Of a DNA stretch of 64,000 bases, positions 22,466 to 34,160 are shown piece after piece. The position numbers and the translations under genes are program-made. The stretch spans positions 8,308,001-8,372,000 of the forward strand of contig BTRK01000005.1 in assembly GCA_036245805.1 (NCBI GenBank). Reading direction: 5' to 3'. Numbering within the stretch: position 1 is the first letter of the stretch; each line of letters starts with the position of its first letter. Below the pieces are notes generated by a model, which saw only the letters and a program-made list of their open reading frames with translations, was not told where the DNA came from and did not search any database. Origin of the DNA: Pristionchus mayeri. Lineage: Eukaryota; Nematoda; Chromadorea; Rhabditida; Neodiplogasteridae.

Positions 22466-23299
22466 GCGCAATAGCCCGCCCCAAATATATTTCTGTTCTT
22501 CGTGAAGCAGCAATCAATGCGGTTCAATATCGGTCGTTAAGTTATGCACCTATGAATTCATTAGAGCGAAACAATCAAATTTATTTTCCAGCTCGCGCAC
22601 ATCTTCTGCTGCAGATGCCGTTATCTGATGCTGCATATTCAGTTATGACAGAAAGTAGCGCAAGTTTCACAAAAACAAGCACTGTTGGCTTGAGAATCAA
22701 AAATGTATATTGCTGCATTTCAGTTTCACTTGACTTTCCCCAACGATGTGGAGGATTATGGTGAGTGGGTCTCAGTTAAGAACAACAATCACAGCCAAAC
22801 TTTAATTCAGGTTCTCTATGTATCGCATGCTCACTGCAGCACCTTCATAGACGCATCAGATGCAGCCATCAGCTGCACTACAGATTCAAGAACATTCGTC
22901 GAGCACGAGTGCGATGCTTTGATGTCTAGAGAAGAGAATTTGAGGAAATTTAAGGTAGGTTGATCTCCTTTTCACATTGTATAGAACTTCATCAGCCTCC
23001 CACTGGCTTGATGTTGTCTGGGTTCCCACACTAATTATACTAACCAACGATTTATTGTATTGCAAAAGTTTACAACAAAAACATACACATTCGACAAACT
23101 CGCCCTTAGACGATGAAGGAATTGACGAAATACGATATCTAAAGAACAGAATGTGAGGAATGTATAAAAGGAGAGCTACATGAGAATGGAAAGTCACGAG
23201 CCGGTGATCGTTTACCTCACCGAGTTTGCAGATGATGTAGCCATCCCAGAAGGTAATGGTCACGTTGATTTACTCGATTTAGTCGATATGCAGCAATAG
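22466..23299 (+). CDS. Three-exon gene model, product unknown
   Basis: Exon 1, 22466-22704, follows acceptor TATTTGCAG and reads AIARPKYISVLREAAINAVQ, then YFPARAHLLLQMPLSDAAYS, ending VGLRIKN at AAT|GTATAT. Exon 2, 22811-22954, follows TTTAATTCAG: VLYVSHAHCSTFIDASDAA, ending REENLRKFK at AAG|GTAGGT. Exon 3, 23171-23299, is preceded by a weak acceptor (ATAAAAG): ESYMRMESHEPVIVYLTEF, then DVAIPEGNGHVDLLDLVDMQQ and TAG. Internal junctions are phase 0 on both sides, giving about 168 codons. The 5' end lies upstream and was not found. No signal peptide or membrane segment. It lies between two forms of the dispersed CTCGGTTTCAC motif (22231 and 23365), so it might be element cargo. Family not recognised. 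Confidence 0.4.
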
Positions 23300-24430
23300 T
23301 TGATTTAAATTCCTCTAAAGCAAACTACGATCCAAATAGCAAGAATGGACTGACTAACTAGCGATCGTGAAATACTGATCAACACATCGGGAAATTAAAT
23401 ATTTGTCCGGTGTATATCACTTTATTGTAAAAATGTTAATGATGTTTGTCTATAGTCAATTAGAAAGGGGAGATATGGAAAGAATGTAAGCAATTGCTGA
23501 AACACGAATCTACCCGGAAGATGCACACATCAGATTTAGATTAGAGAATGAAGTGCAAACAAGTTAAGAATACCGAGTATAAATTACCGATTAAAGATCA
23601 AATATCATCTCCTCACCGATACTGGCAATTCGATGCTCAAGTGCAGCGACATTCGCATCTCCTCCCTCGTCCACCTGATGGGCTTGTTTATATTATTTTT
23701 AATAATAATCTTAAAACCGCGTAACTTATAAAGCGTTTCGAATGAACTCTTATGATCGGTTGAAACACAAATGGTGAGATCTGATAAGAACGGACCCTGC
23801 TTCCTTTTCCGATCTTTTTTATGTATATGTTTTAAATTTGTCATAGCAATCCAAGTTATGATCTTTACTTTGTATAACAAATCACCTCGCCAATGATTGA
23901 TGGAGGCATATATCAATAGGCATATATCAATCAAACAGTAATCCTGAAACACCGATCTACATGATTCGGCTCAATTCAATAAAAAACATGGCGGTATGAA
24001 AATATTTTTTAAAAAAACCACAACATTTCGACAACACCAGTATGCATCCTCTTTTATGCAGCTTCAGTAGTGAGTGGAATTTGCTTCTATACTGCTATGA
24101 TATTTTCGCTAACCACAATAATTACAATTTGAGAATGCCGCATCGCATCTCGGTTTCACAGTTGTTTAACCTTCACCAGCTTCTGGCTAAAGTGATTCCT
24201 CGTACGCGCTTTAGTTCTAAAAATATCAAATAGTTAACTTGAGATTGCAAACATCTACCACAGTAATTTGCGCCCGACTAGATCTGTCCAACCTTCAGAA
24301 AGAAAAGGAATGATATAATCAGTCCCATTCGATCACTCGTTACCGAATCGATTCTGAGATTGCGAGCAATCGGCGAGTGCGCGTAATCGAACTGAAGCGA
24401 AATTGGAAAATGTTGACTACACCCTCTACT
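23300..24430. other. Interelement DNA with dispersed motifs
   Basis: Contains CGTGAAATACTGATCAAC (about 23365), CTGAAACACCGATCTAC (about 23945) and CATCTCGGTTTCACAG (about 24146). A long minus frame across 23605-23952 is open but has only a motif-derived GTGTTTCAG as a possible acceptor, so it is not called. Confidence 0.25.
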
Positions 24431-24722
24431 ACCTTTTTCTCAAAAGTGTAGGTAAAGTGGCAGCTAAAAATGTATCATAGTGTGCATCGAGACGAGAGCT
24501 TTCCAATGAGTGGTTTGCGCCAAAAAGTGCAGTCCTCGAAATCAAGGTATGCCCTTTTTACGGTTATCGATCATTTGAAGTTATTTTACTTCACACTCAC
24601 CGCACTCTTTCAAGCGCACGGAATGAAATGATTCCATTGTCCCTCTTTCGTGTCATTGTTCGTTCTCTAAATCGAGCTGAGTGGTGTGAAATAAAATGAC
24701 TTCAAATGACCGATAACCGTAA
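24431..24722. mobile_element. Short relative of the 4501-5560 inverted-repeat element
   Basis: 24431-24600 matches the left arm of 4501-5560 (CTCAAAAGTGTAGG, GAGAGCTTTCCAATGA, GATCATTTGAAGTTATTTTA). A short inverted repeat spans 24558-24722 (TTACGGTTATCG with its mirror CGATAACCGTAA). Most of the right arm is missing, so this is a truncated copy. Confidence 0.6.
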
Positions 24723-24779
24723 TTCAATCCCTCCCCTTTTCCCGCTCATTCATTTCTGACTGATTGCTCGCGATAGATT

Positions 24780-24905
24780 TTGCATAGTCATTCGCGAGCG
24801 ATCCTCGCTCGCGAGCGGTTATGCAAAATCGCTAGCGAGCGATTGGCGCTCGCGAGCGAAATTAAATGACCGCTCGAGCGACGAGCGCTCGCGAAAAAGG
24901 TTCGA
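24780..24905. repeat. Cluster of CGCTCGCGAGCG palindromes
   Basis: About ten overlapping copies of GCTCGCGAGCG-type words occur in both orientations in 125 bp, in a GC-rich patch surrounded by AT-rich DNA and adjacent to the 24431-24722 element. This parallels the TTGCGCAA cluster inside the related element at 4.7-5.1 kb. Confidence 0.6.
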
Positions 24906-25518
24906 GCGAACAACACTACCGAAAACAGCATGTTACGAGTACAACATATTCGTAAACTACAGATTATGCGAGCGACATTGGCAGTGGCGGGGGTATTTTT
25001 GCATATCAATCATCACAATCCCATCATGTTCTAGCGGAATCCTCCATAGAAATATTTAATATCGTACCCCTCTTCCCGAACCTCCACTTCTCCCTAACGC
25101 CTTTTCTCTTCCCCGAATCCGATCGATTGCTCACACAGAGAGCGAAAAATGGATTACGTTTTTACTGGGTAATCATACCACTTCATTGAAGTATTATATG
25201 CGTTAAGCTAACTTTGTTACTGCGTTTAGTATATTTCGATCATTTGTCCATTTCAAACTGATATTTCATCGAGACGTGTTAAGCTCGCAGAATTTGAGAT
25301 GTTCAATAGTCCTCAGGGTTACATCATAAAATACACTTTCATTCTCATTTCAGATTAATTAATTATGATTTGATCACTAGCTCTCCACTTAAAACTGACG
25401 TTTCAACGGGAAGGTGTGAGGCACTTCCAAGATATGTATTCAATTCCGTTCTGGTGTTTCGCGTAAAATCATATTCCATTCTCCTCACCTTTTCGACGCT
25501 AATCTGCGTCTTCTCCAG

Positions 25519-25658
25519 CCACTCTTCGACTTCTCCCAATGCAGTGTGTAGATCACTACGAGAACGAAGAGAAGCCTAGAGCAGAGCACGACGGATGCGG
25601 ATACTGTAAGGAGTACACTATCGATTATGATACGGCTTGGAGTTTGGCGTATAAATAA
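25519..25658 (+). CDS. Terminal-exon-like block, product unknown
   Basis: Acceptor GCGTCTTCTCCAG ends at 25518; the exon enters with two bases of a split codon and reads TLRLLPMQCVDHYENEEKPR, AEHDGCGYCKEYTIDYDTAW, SLAYK, then TAA at 25656-25658, which overlaps an AATAAATAATG polyadenylation-like run. The C-x2-C in GCGYC could be part of a metal site, but nothing else supports that. A donor-like GGGAAG|GTGTGAGG at about 25411 upstream is in compatible phase but lacks an open exon behind it. Confidence 0.35.
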
Positions 25659-26419
25659 ATAATGTAAAGAGTGAATGAGTATAGCAATCATTCGGAGGCG
25701 GCATTCTTTCGGTTGATTTTATGAAAATATATTTTAATCGCTACAGACATCCACTGCGATTAAAAGAGCCAATATGAGGTATCTAAAGAGTTATCGTGAA
25801 CAACACAGTTCTTCATTATTAAATCGTAAATATTCAGATAGTCCATATCTATGAGCTCATTGCCGTAAAATTGTAAAGCTAACCTCTATTCCAAATTCGA
25901 TCCTCCTCCTCTGCAAAAGTTATTTCCGCAGGAACAAGAATTTGATGGAAATCTTAGCAATTAAATCACTCACTGAAAATCTAAAAGTATGAACTTGTAG
26001 CATCCCTGTTTCAAGCATTCTTGACCTTCGCAAGAATTTTCCTATTTGAGTTATCCATCGTCGCCCGAACAAGAAATAAAGAGAAACTAAATTCGGCAAT
26101 ACGAGTGGAGGTTACGAGCTCGTTACGCCGCCTCCTCCTAGGATTTAGAAATAAGAACAGGATAAGGATAACGAGCTCGTAACCTCATCTCGTATTTCCA
26201 ACCCTAAGAGAAACCCACAATTGCGCAAGACTCCCAACAACATATCTCTACGACAACGTGCTGCCGTTATTGTAAGTACCTGGATTACCAACCTGGATTA
26301 TGTAGCGAGCTTTCAATTGAAAAACTAAAAAAAGCTGGAGTTGTTGCATCTCGGTTTCACAATGCTCTGAAATTGTCCAGCATTTCTAAAGTTTGATATC
26401 GAGTAATTCTTTATTTCAG
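25659..26419. other. Mostly intergenic; one donor-bounded open block
   Basis: An open block ends at a near-perfect donor GTTATT|GTAAGTACC (exon end 26271; upstream residues NPQLRKTPNNISLRQRAAVI). It does not join in phase to the acceptor at 26419. CATCTCGGTTTCACA lies at about 26346. A short inverted pair of GAGCTCGTTACG/CGAGCTCGTAACC near 26115-26185 was also noted. Confidence 0.25.
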
Positions 26420-26526
26420 AAATCAATATAGGACTTTCTGAGAAAATCCGAATATTTCTTCAACGACTTGGCACTGACCGAAAACTCGGATTCCTTCTAA
26501 CTTCGCCAATAGGTAGCACTCAGTGA
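26420..26526 (+). CDS. Exon-like block after a consensus acceptor
   Basis: Acceptor TTCTTTATTTCAG (to 26419) matches the nematode consensus. The exon begins with two bases of a split codon: INIGLSEKIRIFLQRLGTDR, KLGFLLTSPI, then either a donor ATAG|GTAGCA near 26511 or in-frame TGA at 26524-26526. Amphipathic and protein-like. No family recognised. Confidence 0.35.
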
Positions 26527-26661
26527 GGGAAGCGTCGATAGAATTTCGATTCGCGTCCGCGCGCGCGGCAGCGCGGAACTATGATTGATAATTGGAATGC
26601 ACTTATTTGGCTCAGTTTATATAATTCTGAAAACATAAGATTTAGTCAAATTGACGAACAA

Positions 26662-27003
26662 CATGAACCTTAAAACCTTTTCCGAATCGTTAATGTACGA
26701 GGTAGGTTAGAGAAGTTATTTTTAAACAAGTTGATGAAGAGAAACTGAATTTCTGAAATATGTTATCCCTAAAATTCCCGGTGAAACATCAGTTTGAAGC
26801 GTGTGATTGAACAAAAGTTTATTACATACACAAATCGTTCAATTCTTGAACCAGCCATCGAATACTTTCAACTAGTGTTCTGATGAACAAAGCAATCAAC
26901 TTGCAGCTCTCCGTTGCCGCAACCGCTCCTTATCATCTCACGGATGAGGTCAAGAGAAACGCGAAAAAAGTCGAAGGTGCGCTGCTAGCATACGGAATTC
27001 ACT
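26662..27003 (+). CDS. Possible small two-exon gene or overlapping short frame
   Basis: An ATG near 26662 opens MNLKTFSESLMYE to donor GAG|GTAGGTTAG. Acceptor CTTTCAACTAG near 26877 then allows a phase-0 continuation CSDEQSNQLAALRCRNRSLS to TGA. In another frame an uninterrupted ATG frame from about 26883 reads MNKAINLQLSVAATAPYHLT, then DEVKRNAKKVEGALLAYGIH and TGA. Only one, or neither, can be right. Confidence 0.2.
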
Positions 27004-27007
27004 GATT

Positions 27008-27220
27008 CTACATAGGATTCCGCAACAATATGTTGAGATAGTGATGATCGCCATACAAGCTGTTCTGAACTTCATAAAAATACCCTTCCGTCGCCACTTT
27101 ATTTAGCGCTCGCATAAACTTTAGTTTACGAGAAAAAAATAGAACATGCAGTTTTCGGTTTCGGCGGTGGGATACAAAGGAAGGATCCCAGCTCACGTGG
27201 TTCTTTTCCTATTCCCGCTA
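27008..27220 (-). CDS. Minus-strand exon-like block, product unknown
   Basis: Open on the minus strand from a GGAATAG acceptor-like site (about 27221) to TAG at 27008: WDPSFVSHRRNRKLHVLFF, SRKLKFMRALNKVATEGYFY, EVQNSLYGDHHYLNILLRN. Basic then mixed composition. There is no ATG at the start of the frame, so an upstream exon would be required. Not recognised. Confidence 0.25.
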
Positions 27221-28571
27221 CGCATAATAATCAATATTCAAATACCACGGATACCTCGCAGTTCTCAGTTGTTCAATTGAGTGAACAATTCTAATCAGTC
27301 ATTCTTTGATAATTGTCGACGACTTTGCTGAATATCACTCCCTTTCCATTCAGGAATTGGATCGCGAGGTTGAATCGCACGCGGACATCGTCAACGATGT
27401 CACTGGGATGTCCAGGGGAAATTGATCGAATGACGTGTGGTTGCTGGAGAAGAAGTCGCTGCCAATCGATTCAAGAGAGATCGACTTTTCCTATGAGAGG
27501 TCAAGGTCGAAAGAGAAAATGATTGGAACAATTATGAGAGTTATGGAAAAATTATGAGAGTTATTTCATTATCCATATCAGGACATATCAATCTAACGTT
27601 TTTCTATAAACCGCCTCTGGTTCAAGTTGTACGGTCCAAGTTTCACTCCATCAATAAGGTTCATGCAGTAAACGCTGATCCAATGTTGAGAAGGACAGCG
27701 CCATTACAAATACCATTACATATTCGACTTACCGTATCCAACTCATCCAACGATATCAGATCTAGACAGAGTATCTTCTGCAGTGCTCTCAACTTTATCG
27801 AAGTTCGATAGGCGATCAATTTGGCCCGATTGAAGGTCGCCAATGTACGTGAGAGTTCAACCCAAATGGGGTTATCCCACCGGATTCGCTCAGTCTTGCG
27901 GCTGAAACGAAAGGTACCTAGGGAAATTCGAGGTTTAAGATCCGCTCAAGAATGGCATGTCTAACATTGAAACAATGGCATGCGAATGGCGCGCGTATTA
28001 TAGTCTTAATGCAAATTGATATCTAAAGTACTCCTCATCAACTCGATGCATAACTTTTGTATTTTGAGCTGAGCTGCCACAGCGCAATGTCCAGACTATT
28101 ACAGACTATTACAGCTTTTTGAGCATTGCTTAAACACACAAACAACTTATCACATTCCACACCCGCCTCTACTTTTCGCGCCTGAGGTTGCATCATGGAG
28201 TCACAGTTCCACGATACAAGCACAAGCATCTTGGAGCATACGTAGGGACCACAAGGGGTATAGCCGAAAGAAGCCATGCCACCCAAACTATGTTCAACAT
28301 AACAGCTGGTGTCCTAACATGACCATACTTTTGGCCGTTTGTCGATATCTCTGAATGACGCTAGAGCTCAAGAAGTGATTAAAAAGACATCAGCAGAGAG
28401 TGGGGAAAAAGCGAGACGACGAAGAAAGGGGCGGAGTCAATTCCGATCACTTCCCAGACAAATCGCAAAAATTTGGGCAGGGCTTCGCCCTTTCTCGGTT
28501 TCGCCTCACCCCTGCGAGGAGAGTCGGGAGGGAGCCACACTATCTTTTGCCTCCAATAAAAAACTATCTTA
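27221..28571. other. No supported gene; one segment shared with 39.8 and 60.7 kb
   Basis: 27420-27530 (ATCGAATGACGTGTGGTTGC, ATCGATTCAAGAGAGATCGA) is a third, partial copy of the segment duplicated at 39.8 and 60.7 kb. 28390-28560 is GC-richer and open on the plus strand but has no splice or family support. Confidence 0.3.
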
Positions 28572-28952
28572 TAGAGCTTGAAATTTTGTATAAAATGTAT
28601 TTTTTTCCAGAAAATTTCACGGGGGCTCTGGTAGATTCCCAGAACGCCGAAAGTCTCGCAATGGGCTGCAGAAGGGATATGGGGGGGGGGGGGGCTGTGG
28701 TCGCAGGATCGACTCCCGGAGGCGACAAAATAGTTTTTGCTTGCTTATTTCATTGTTTTATCGTATTTAATGAAGATTCCGCATCAATTCGCAAAAAAAA
28801 TTGTTTCCACGGCCGTTATTCGAACGCGCGACCTTGTGATCGAGTCATCGGTCGTGCAGCCCATTGCTAGACTTTCGGCACTCTGGGAACCTACCAGGAC
28901 CCAAGTGAAATTTTCTGCAAAAAATAAATATTGCGCAGAATTTTAAGCTCTA
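28572..28952. mobile_element. Inverted-repeat element with tRNA-like segments
   Basis: TAGAGCTTGAAATT (left) mirrors AATTTTAAGCTCTA (right), and pairing continues through AGAAAATTTCAC, CCTGGTAG, GCCGAAAGTCT and GCAATGGGCTGCA. Inside the left arm GGATCGACTCC (28706-28716) and in the right arm, on the minus strand, GTTCGAATAAC (complement of 28815-28825) resemble RNA polymerase III B boxes. A G14 run at 28680-28694 interrupts the left arm. Confidence 0.6.
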
Positions 28953-29057
28953 CAAAATGGCAAAGTTTGGAGTGGGGCAAAAATCTACTTTCGAGTAACA
29001 AATTAGAAACTGGTCAGAACTGTCTCTGCTGCAGCGGTCGCAAAAGTGAAAAATATA

Positions 29058-29956
29058 TTAGGTTGGCGCAAAAGTTTTTTGACTATTTATTTTTTTGTTA
29101 TTTCTGCTGGCATATTTCGATTGTCTGTAATTTCTCTGTAGTTTTAGTGAACTCACTAATAGTGGACTTTAGTAAGATAATTGTATTGGATATAGTGTTT
29201 CCTAAGTAGGAGAAAATAATTTTATAAAAGAAAATACCGGAAATTGGCGTTTTTCAGTGTTTTTGATTGAGCTCTACTTTTCGAATATTTGTGATCTCCT
29301 GAATTTGCCCAGTATGCAAGTAGTAGAGTAAGAGTTGATTGTTCAGTTAAGCGTGAACAAGCCGATCTTCAGTGCGAGTGAAAAAAAGGACACAGTAGAA
29401 AATACTGATTTCGATGTCCCAATTGGATGAATCGCGGTTTCGAAATGTTGCGTTCGCTCATTGGTGAATGAATTAAATTGCAAATTTAACTGTATACTAA
29501 GGGAGGTAAGTAGAATATAATCAACCACAATTGGGCTATCTAACGCGATATATACGAATACAGTGCTAGCAAAGACAAAGTATGAAATTTCCAATTAGAA
29601 TTCTCTAGCACTTTGCTCCAAATTGTAAGCGGACATTTCGTGTTTATCAATTTGTACAGAGTGGAACAATATGCCCAGGAATTGGGCTTTTTAATTGTCC
29701 TTCACTTTTGCCGTTCTCTCATTTCTCCTTGGAGTTATGAGCAATTAAATAGTATGGCGAGATACGGACAATGAAGACTTTGACTATGAATATTGTCATT
29801 GTTACCGATCGAATTGGCCTGGTATAGTGATATTTAAAAAGCATCCCCAAGCCCTCATAAACTGAGAAAAATCATTACTCGATTGGCAAAATTAAATGGA
29901 CGGGGGATGTCAAAATGCCCAAACATGAAAATAGTCAGAAACTTGCACCAACCTAA
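29058..29956. mobile_element. Mariner-like element, 899 bp, deleted
   Basis: Left end TTAGGTTGGCGCAAAAG and right end the complement of TTAGGTTGGTGCAAG, flanked by TA on both sides, as for cecropia-type mariners. At about 900 bp it is shorter than an intact mariner, and no D,D34D transposase frame is visible. An internal CTCCTTGGAG..GAGCAATTAAA segment is shared with the copy at 37425-38321. Confidence 0.7.
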
Positions 29957-30737
29957 TATAATTCGTGTCAAAATAATTTCTTTGATCATAGAAACACCTT
30001 GGACATCTGAAACAGCCACATATAAAGGTCAAATCATTCGAATACAAAGGTCGCCGCCTTTGCAGCAGCCTGCTGCAGCTGTGACATCCGATATCATCCA
30101 AGCAAATTAGGAGAACGTTCTACGACCCAATCCCAAAAAAACCTAAAGAACTAAAATATGTTTGTTTCCAATGTCAACTCGTCGTCCTGATTATATCATG
30201 AGAGGCGTGATATACTAGTTCTGATTTGTTTTTGAAGTATGATCTGCCACAAAATCGGTGTAGCGAGAGTCTGATGAGGATGTAAGCAGCGTGAAACCGA
30301 GATGTATCAATGTAATTTTAATACTGCGCAATTTATAAATTAGCTGTCGGAAACCCAATTCCCTTCAAATAAATTGATAATATAGTTTAGATTGTAAAGT
30401 GCTACCGTTACACCGATCACTGATTACTCTCTTCGTCCCCCGCTCATGTGGTGGCCTACCACAGGATGAGAGGCTCTAGGGCTAATTCCCTTCTCAGATC
30501 TCCCAGCTCTAGCATATTCGATAGCACAACTGACTGTCCGGCACTGTGCAGCAGCTTCAGTTATTTTATGTGCTGAAAATTCAGAAGCGGTCAGTAGATG
30601 AACGAGTAATGCATCAGCGCCATTGCCGTCTGAAATACAGCATTTACATTTTGAATTAGCACCTAGTTTTCACATAGTCTTGATCACCACCTGCTTGCTC
30701 ACAGTTCCTCGTCCTTTTCCGGTGTAGAGTGGAAATA
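29957..30737. other. Intergenic DNA, no supported gene
   Basis: Contains GTGAAACCGAGATG (about 30290, reverse form of the dispersed motif) and TTTCACATAGTCTTGATCACC (about 30668, forward form). No exon pair was found. Confidence 0.3.
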
Positions 30738-31273
30738 TTAGGTTGATGCATAATTTTCGATACAAGGTATTTTTGAAGAGTTCTCGAGAATTGTTAGCCT
30801 GCGTTTGATAATACTCTAGAATTATTTGGGACACTATTGACGCACTACAAGCATACGTTCACATTGAATCGATGTCAATTGGTTCAATAGAAAAACAGTA
30901 TTTCCTAAAAAGTGTCAAATTTCCGGTATTTGGGGTACTCTGCTCAAGCGTCCATTAAAGCAAAACAGATGGATTGCAATTTCCGCTCTTTTGTGCCGGT
31001 AGTGAATGCGGTCGTACGCTTCCATAGAACACTTGAAATCAGATCGTTCGCATCTCACAGAATAGTTGTGGGGACAATACTACTAATTTCGCCCTTCAAA
31101 ATTCTACAGTGCGAATACTGTAAAATACTGGTTGAGCATGTATGTCCATAAGTGCGCTATGAATATCACGCATACACTAATATCATACAAAAATGCAAGA
31201 GAGAATAGCTCAAGGCTGAAGCAAATTATGGCTCGAAAACTAGAAAACGTATCGAAAATTTGCATCAACCTAA
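30738..31273. mobile_element. Mariner-like MITE, 536 bp
   Basis: Ends TTAGGTTGATGCATAATTTTCG and the complement of TTAGGTTGATGCAAATTTTCG, flanked by TA. Too short for a transposase. The terminal variant (GATGCA) differs from the other two copies, so it is a separate subfamily. Confidence 0.7.
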
Positions 31274-32061
31274 TAATAGCAAAGCTTTATATTGATCACT
31301 AGAGGAATCATTGTAGGATAACCGTCAGAAGCTGATGGGATCGAAGAAATTACACGTGCACATAAATAGGGAGTTGTAAAGGTAGATTTAGTGACTGGAA
31401 ACGTATGGTTTTAGCCCGAGACATATCTGGACCGTGCAGATTGAAGCGAATGCAACCACGGTGAAAAATCGGAGCATAGATTAGAACGGACTGACAACCA
31501 GGGAGAGACTGTCGACGAAGAGATTGTGAAGACCTGAGGAGGAATATTTCACCATACTTCGAGTCATGTGCATATGTTTATTTAGATCATGAATTAATCC
31601 TCATCTTCCATTTATTTATGTATTTTTGTAGAGAAAACACGGCTCCGATTGAATAAGGAACCAATGGTTAACTAAATAGAGATCGTGAAACGCAGAACAA
31701 CACCATAGGAAATTTTTAAGCCTAAATTCATTCGATGTCCATCACTCGTGCATACGAGATCAGCAATAACATCTCATCCTAATAGTGCGTTGTCCTATGC
31801 TGCGTTTTCTGTAGCAGATGCATCATCATAAAAAATATCCTACCTACAATCATTTTGTGCATTTCATGATCATGGCAAAGCAAACTTGGTCTAAGGAATC
31901 TCCCTCATATGACCAACAAAATAATAAATTTGCCGTAAAAATTTAATAAAAACATGAAAAAATAACGAACTTGCTTCACGATTTGGATTAGATTCGTCGG
32001 GGGTTCGCGTGGAACCGCGTGCTGCGCGACCTCATGCACTGAGAGCTGCCAAGGACCTATT
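31274..32061. other. Intergenic DNA, no supported gene
   Basis: Contains GATCGTGAAACGCAGAACAAC near 31683, a variant of the dispersed motif. Otherwise AT-rich with no recognised feature. Confidence 0.3.
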
Positions 32062-33355
32062 AAGAGACCGGCTCGGTAAGATTCCAGGGCAGGCCGGACA
32101 TCATCATCGCCGATCTTGACCAAAATTTTTTCCTGGATACCCCCATGGGTCCTCTTCACTAAATCGAGTATTAGACGGGTCATGCTTTTGAAACTTAGAA
32201 ATGCCGGGTCATCAAAATTTCGAAACTCGAAATTCAGCAAAATTCAGAGGTGGGATCTAGGTCCGAGGTTAGTGTGGTTTATTAACATACTAACCTAGGC
32301 AACAAAAACGAGTCATATTTCGTTCCGAAAATTCAATCGCAAACTGGTTTTTCATGTTTTAAAATTCAGTTTTATAAATTTTTAAAAATTAAATCGAAAA
32401 CCGCAAACAAACCTACTGCTCATGTTGTAGAGCGGAAAATTCTGCGTCGAATGGCCCCTTAGCCAATGAAAAATTTTGGGGCATGTTTTTCTATAATTGG
32501 CCCTAAAGATAGATCAAAAATAAAAATTTATCAGAAACCCTTCATGTTGGTACTCATTTTGTAGATCTCGTCGAGTTGATCAATTTTTATGTGAAACATT
32601 TTTCATGAAAATGTGATTCAAGCATTTTATGAGCGCTAGAAAAGGGCAGTTTTAGCATGCGCAATGAATTGATGAAATCAATGGAGCATGCAAATCCTCA
32701 TCTGAGCAAACTGCCTGATATGATAAACTTATATTATATTATATTAATGAATTGATTAAAATTAAATGATCATAATTCTCCAGGAACAAACTTTCACGAA
32801 AAATGGTAAACATGAACATTGTTCAGCTCGAAGAGATCTACAAAATGAGCACCATTACGAAGGAATTCTGAAACAAAAATATTTATTTTTGATCTATCTT
32901 TAGGGCCAATTATCGAAAAACATGCCCCAAAATTTTTCATTCGCTAAGGGGCCCATCGATGCAGAATTTTCCGCTCTACAACATGAGCTGTAGGCTTGTT
33001 TGCGGTTTTTCGATTTAAATTTTAAAAATTTATAAAACTGAATTTTAAAACATGAAAAACCAGTTTGCCATTGAATTTTCGGAACGAAATATAACTCGTT
33101 TTTATTGCCTAGGTTAGTATGTTAATACACCACACTAACCTCGGACCTAGATCCCACATCTGAATTTTGCTATATTTCGAGTTTCGAAATTTTGATGACC
33201 CGGCATTTCTAAGTTTCAAACGCATGACCCGTCTAATACTCGATTTAGTGAAGAGGACCCATGGGGGTATCCAGGAAAAAATTTTGGTCAAGATCGGCGA
33301 TGATGATGTCCGGCCACAACAGGCGAACCCTCGAATCTTACCGAGCCAGTCTCTT
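32062..33355. mobile_element. 1.3 kb near-palindromic element
   Basis: AAGAGACCGGCTCGGTAAGA (left) mirrors TCTTACCGAGCCAGTCTCTT (right). The arms match closely through CCGGACATCATCATCG, CTGGATACCCCCATGGG and GATCTAGGTCCGAGGTTAGT to a centre near 32700. Open frames in the arms occur as mirror pairs and are not genes. Confidence 0.75.
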
Positions 33356-33520
33356 CATCAATTAGTCAAAACAGTTTACAAGCTCAAGAATACGACCAAA
33401 CAATACAAAATAAATAAAGAAAATCGAGAATATCTTGTCACTTCTTTCTCTTTCTGTCGGTCAGTTCTCGGTCAGTCCTTCTCGACAGACGGACTCATGC
33501 ACACAGCGCTTTATATGAGA

Positions 33521-34160
33521 GACTATCTGACAGGATTCACATACACCCGTACAGCAAAAATAGATTTCCGGTTTAAATATCTCCTTAGGATCATTTTTTT
33601 ACGTAGAGAAAGAAAATCGACCTTAGAAAGCCGTATCTCTGACCCCTCATTCTCTGTGGTGCGCCGAAATGGGCGGTCGGTTTTTGAAATTTTTTGGGGG
33701 CTTCCAAACCCCAGAAATATATAGTTATTCTGAGAGATCTCGACGAGATAAACATTTTTGCTGCTGGTAGTTAAGAGCTAGCTCTTCTGTGAAAAAAGTT
33801 ATGGTCATTTGAAATTTTCAAGTGGCAGTCCTGAAAAAAATTATTACATAGGGGGGGTTTTAAATATGTTCGTTAGATTCCCCGTGAAAAACTACCCCTT
33901 GTGTCAAAATTGCAGTGAACAATATTTTCTGGAAGGGGGTCAAATGGTGGACAGAAAACCTCGGACTTGAACGATTTCGAACGAAAAAATCGATTTTTTG
34001 CGGAAATCTTTGTTTAGATCGACTTCTCGTGAACTGTGATGTGGAAATTCGGATTCTACGAGTGAAAATACGCCAGAAAATATTTTACTCCTGAAATTCT
34101 GAGATATCAACTTTTTCGACTTTCTCTACCTCAAACATGGGAAATCGTTTCCCAAAAATT
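33521..34160. repeat. Solo arm related to the 5824-7689 palindrome
   Basis: Shares with the left arm of 5824-7689 the order GACTATCTGA, GCCGTATCTCTGACCCCT, GGTCGGTTTTTG, TCGACGAGATAA.CATTTTT and CTGTGAAAAAAGTTRTGGTC. It has no mirrored partner nearby, so it is either a deletion product or a related non-palindromic element. Confidence 0.6.

Noticed and set aside
23605..23952. Minus-strand gene of 115 codons
   Set aside because: It looks protein-like, but its only start or acceptor signal is a copy of the dispersed motif, and no partner exon was found.
28400..28870. Open plus frame of 156 codons
   Set aside because: It crosses the boundary of the 28572-28952 inverted-repeat element and a G14 run, so the continuous frame is accidental.
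33167..33724. Long open plus frame of 185 codons
   Set aside because: It runs from a palindrome arm through unrelated DNA into a solo repeat arm, and a matching fragment appears on the mirrored arm; there are no splice or family signals, and frames of this length are possible by chance in a window this size.
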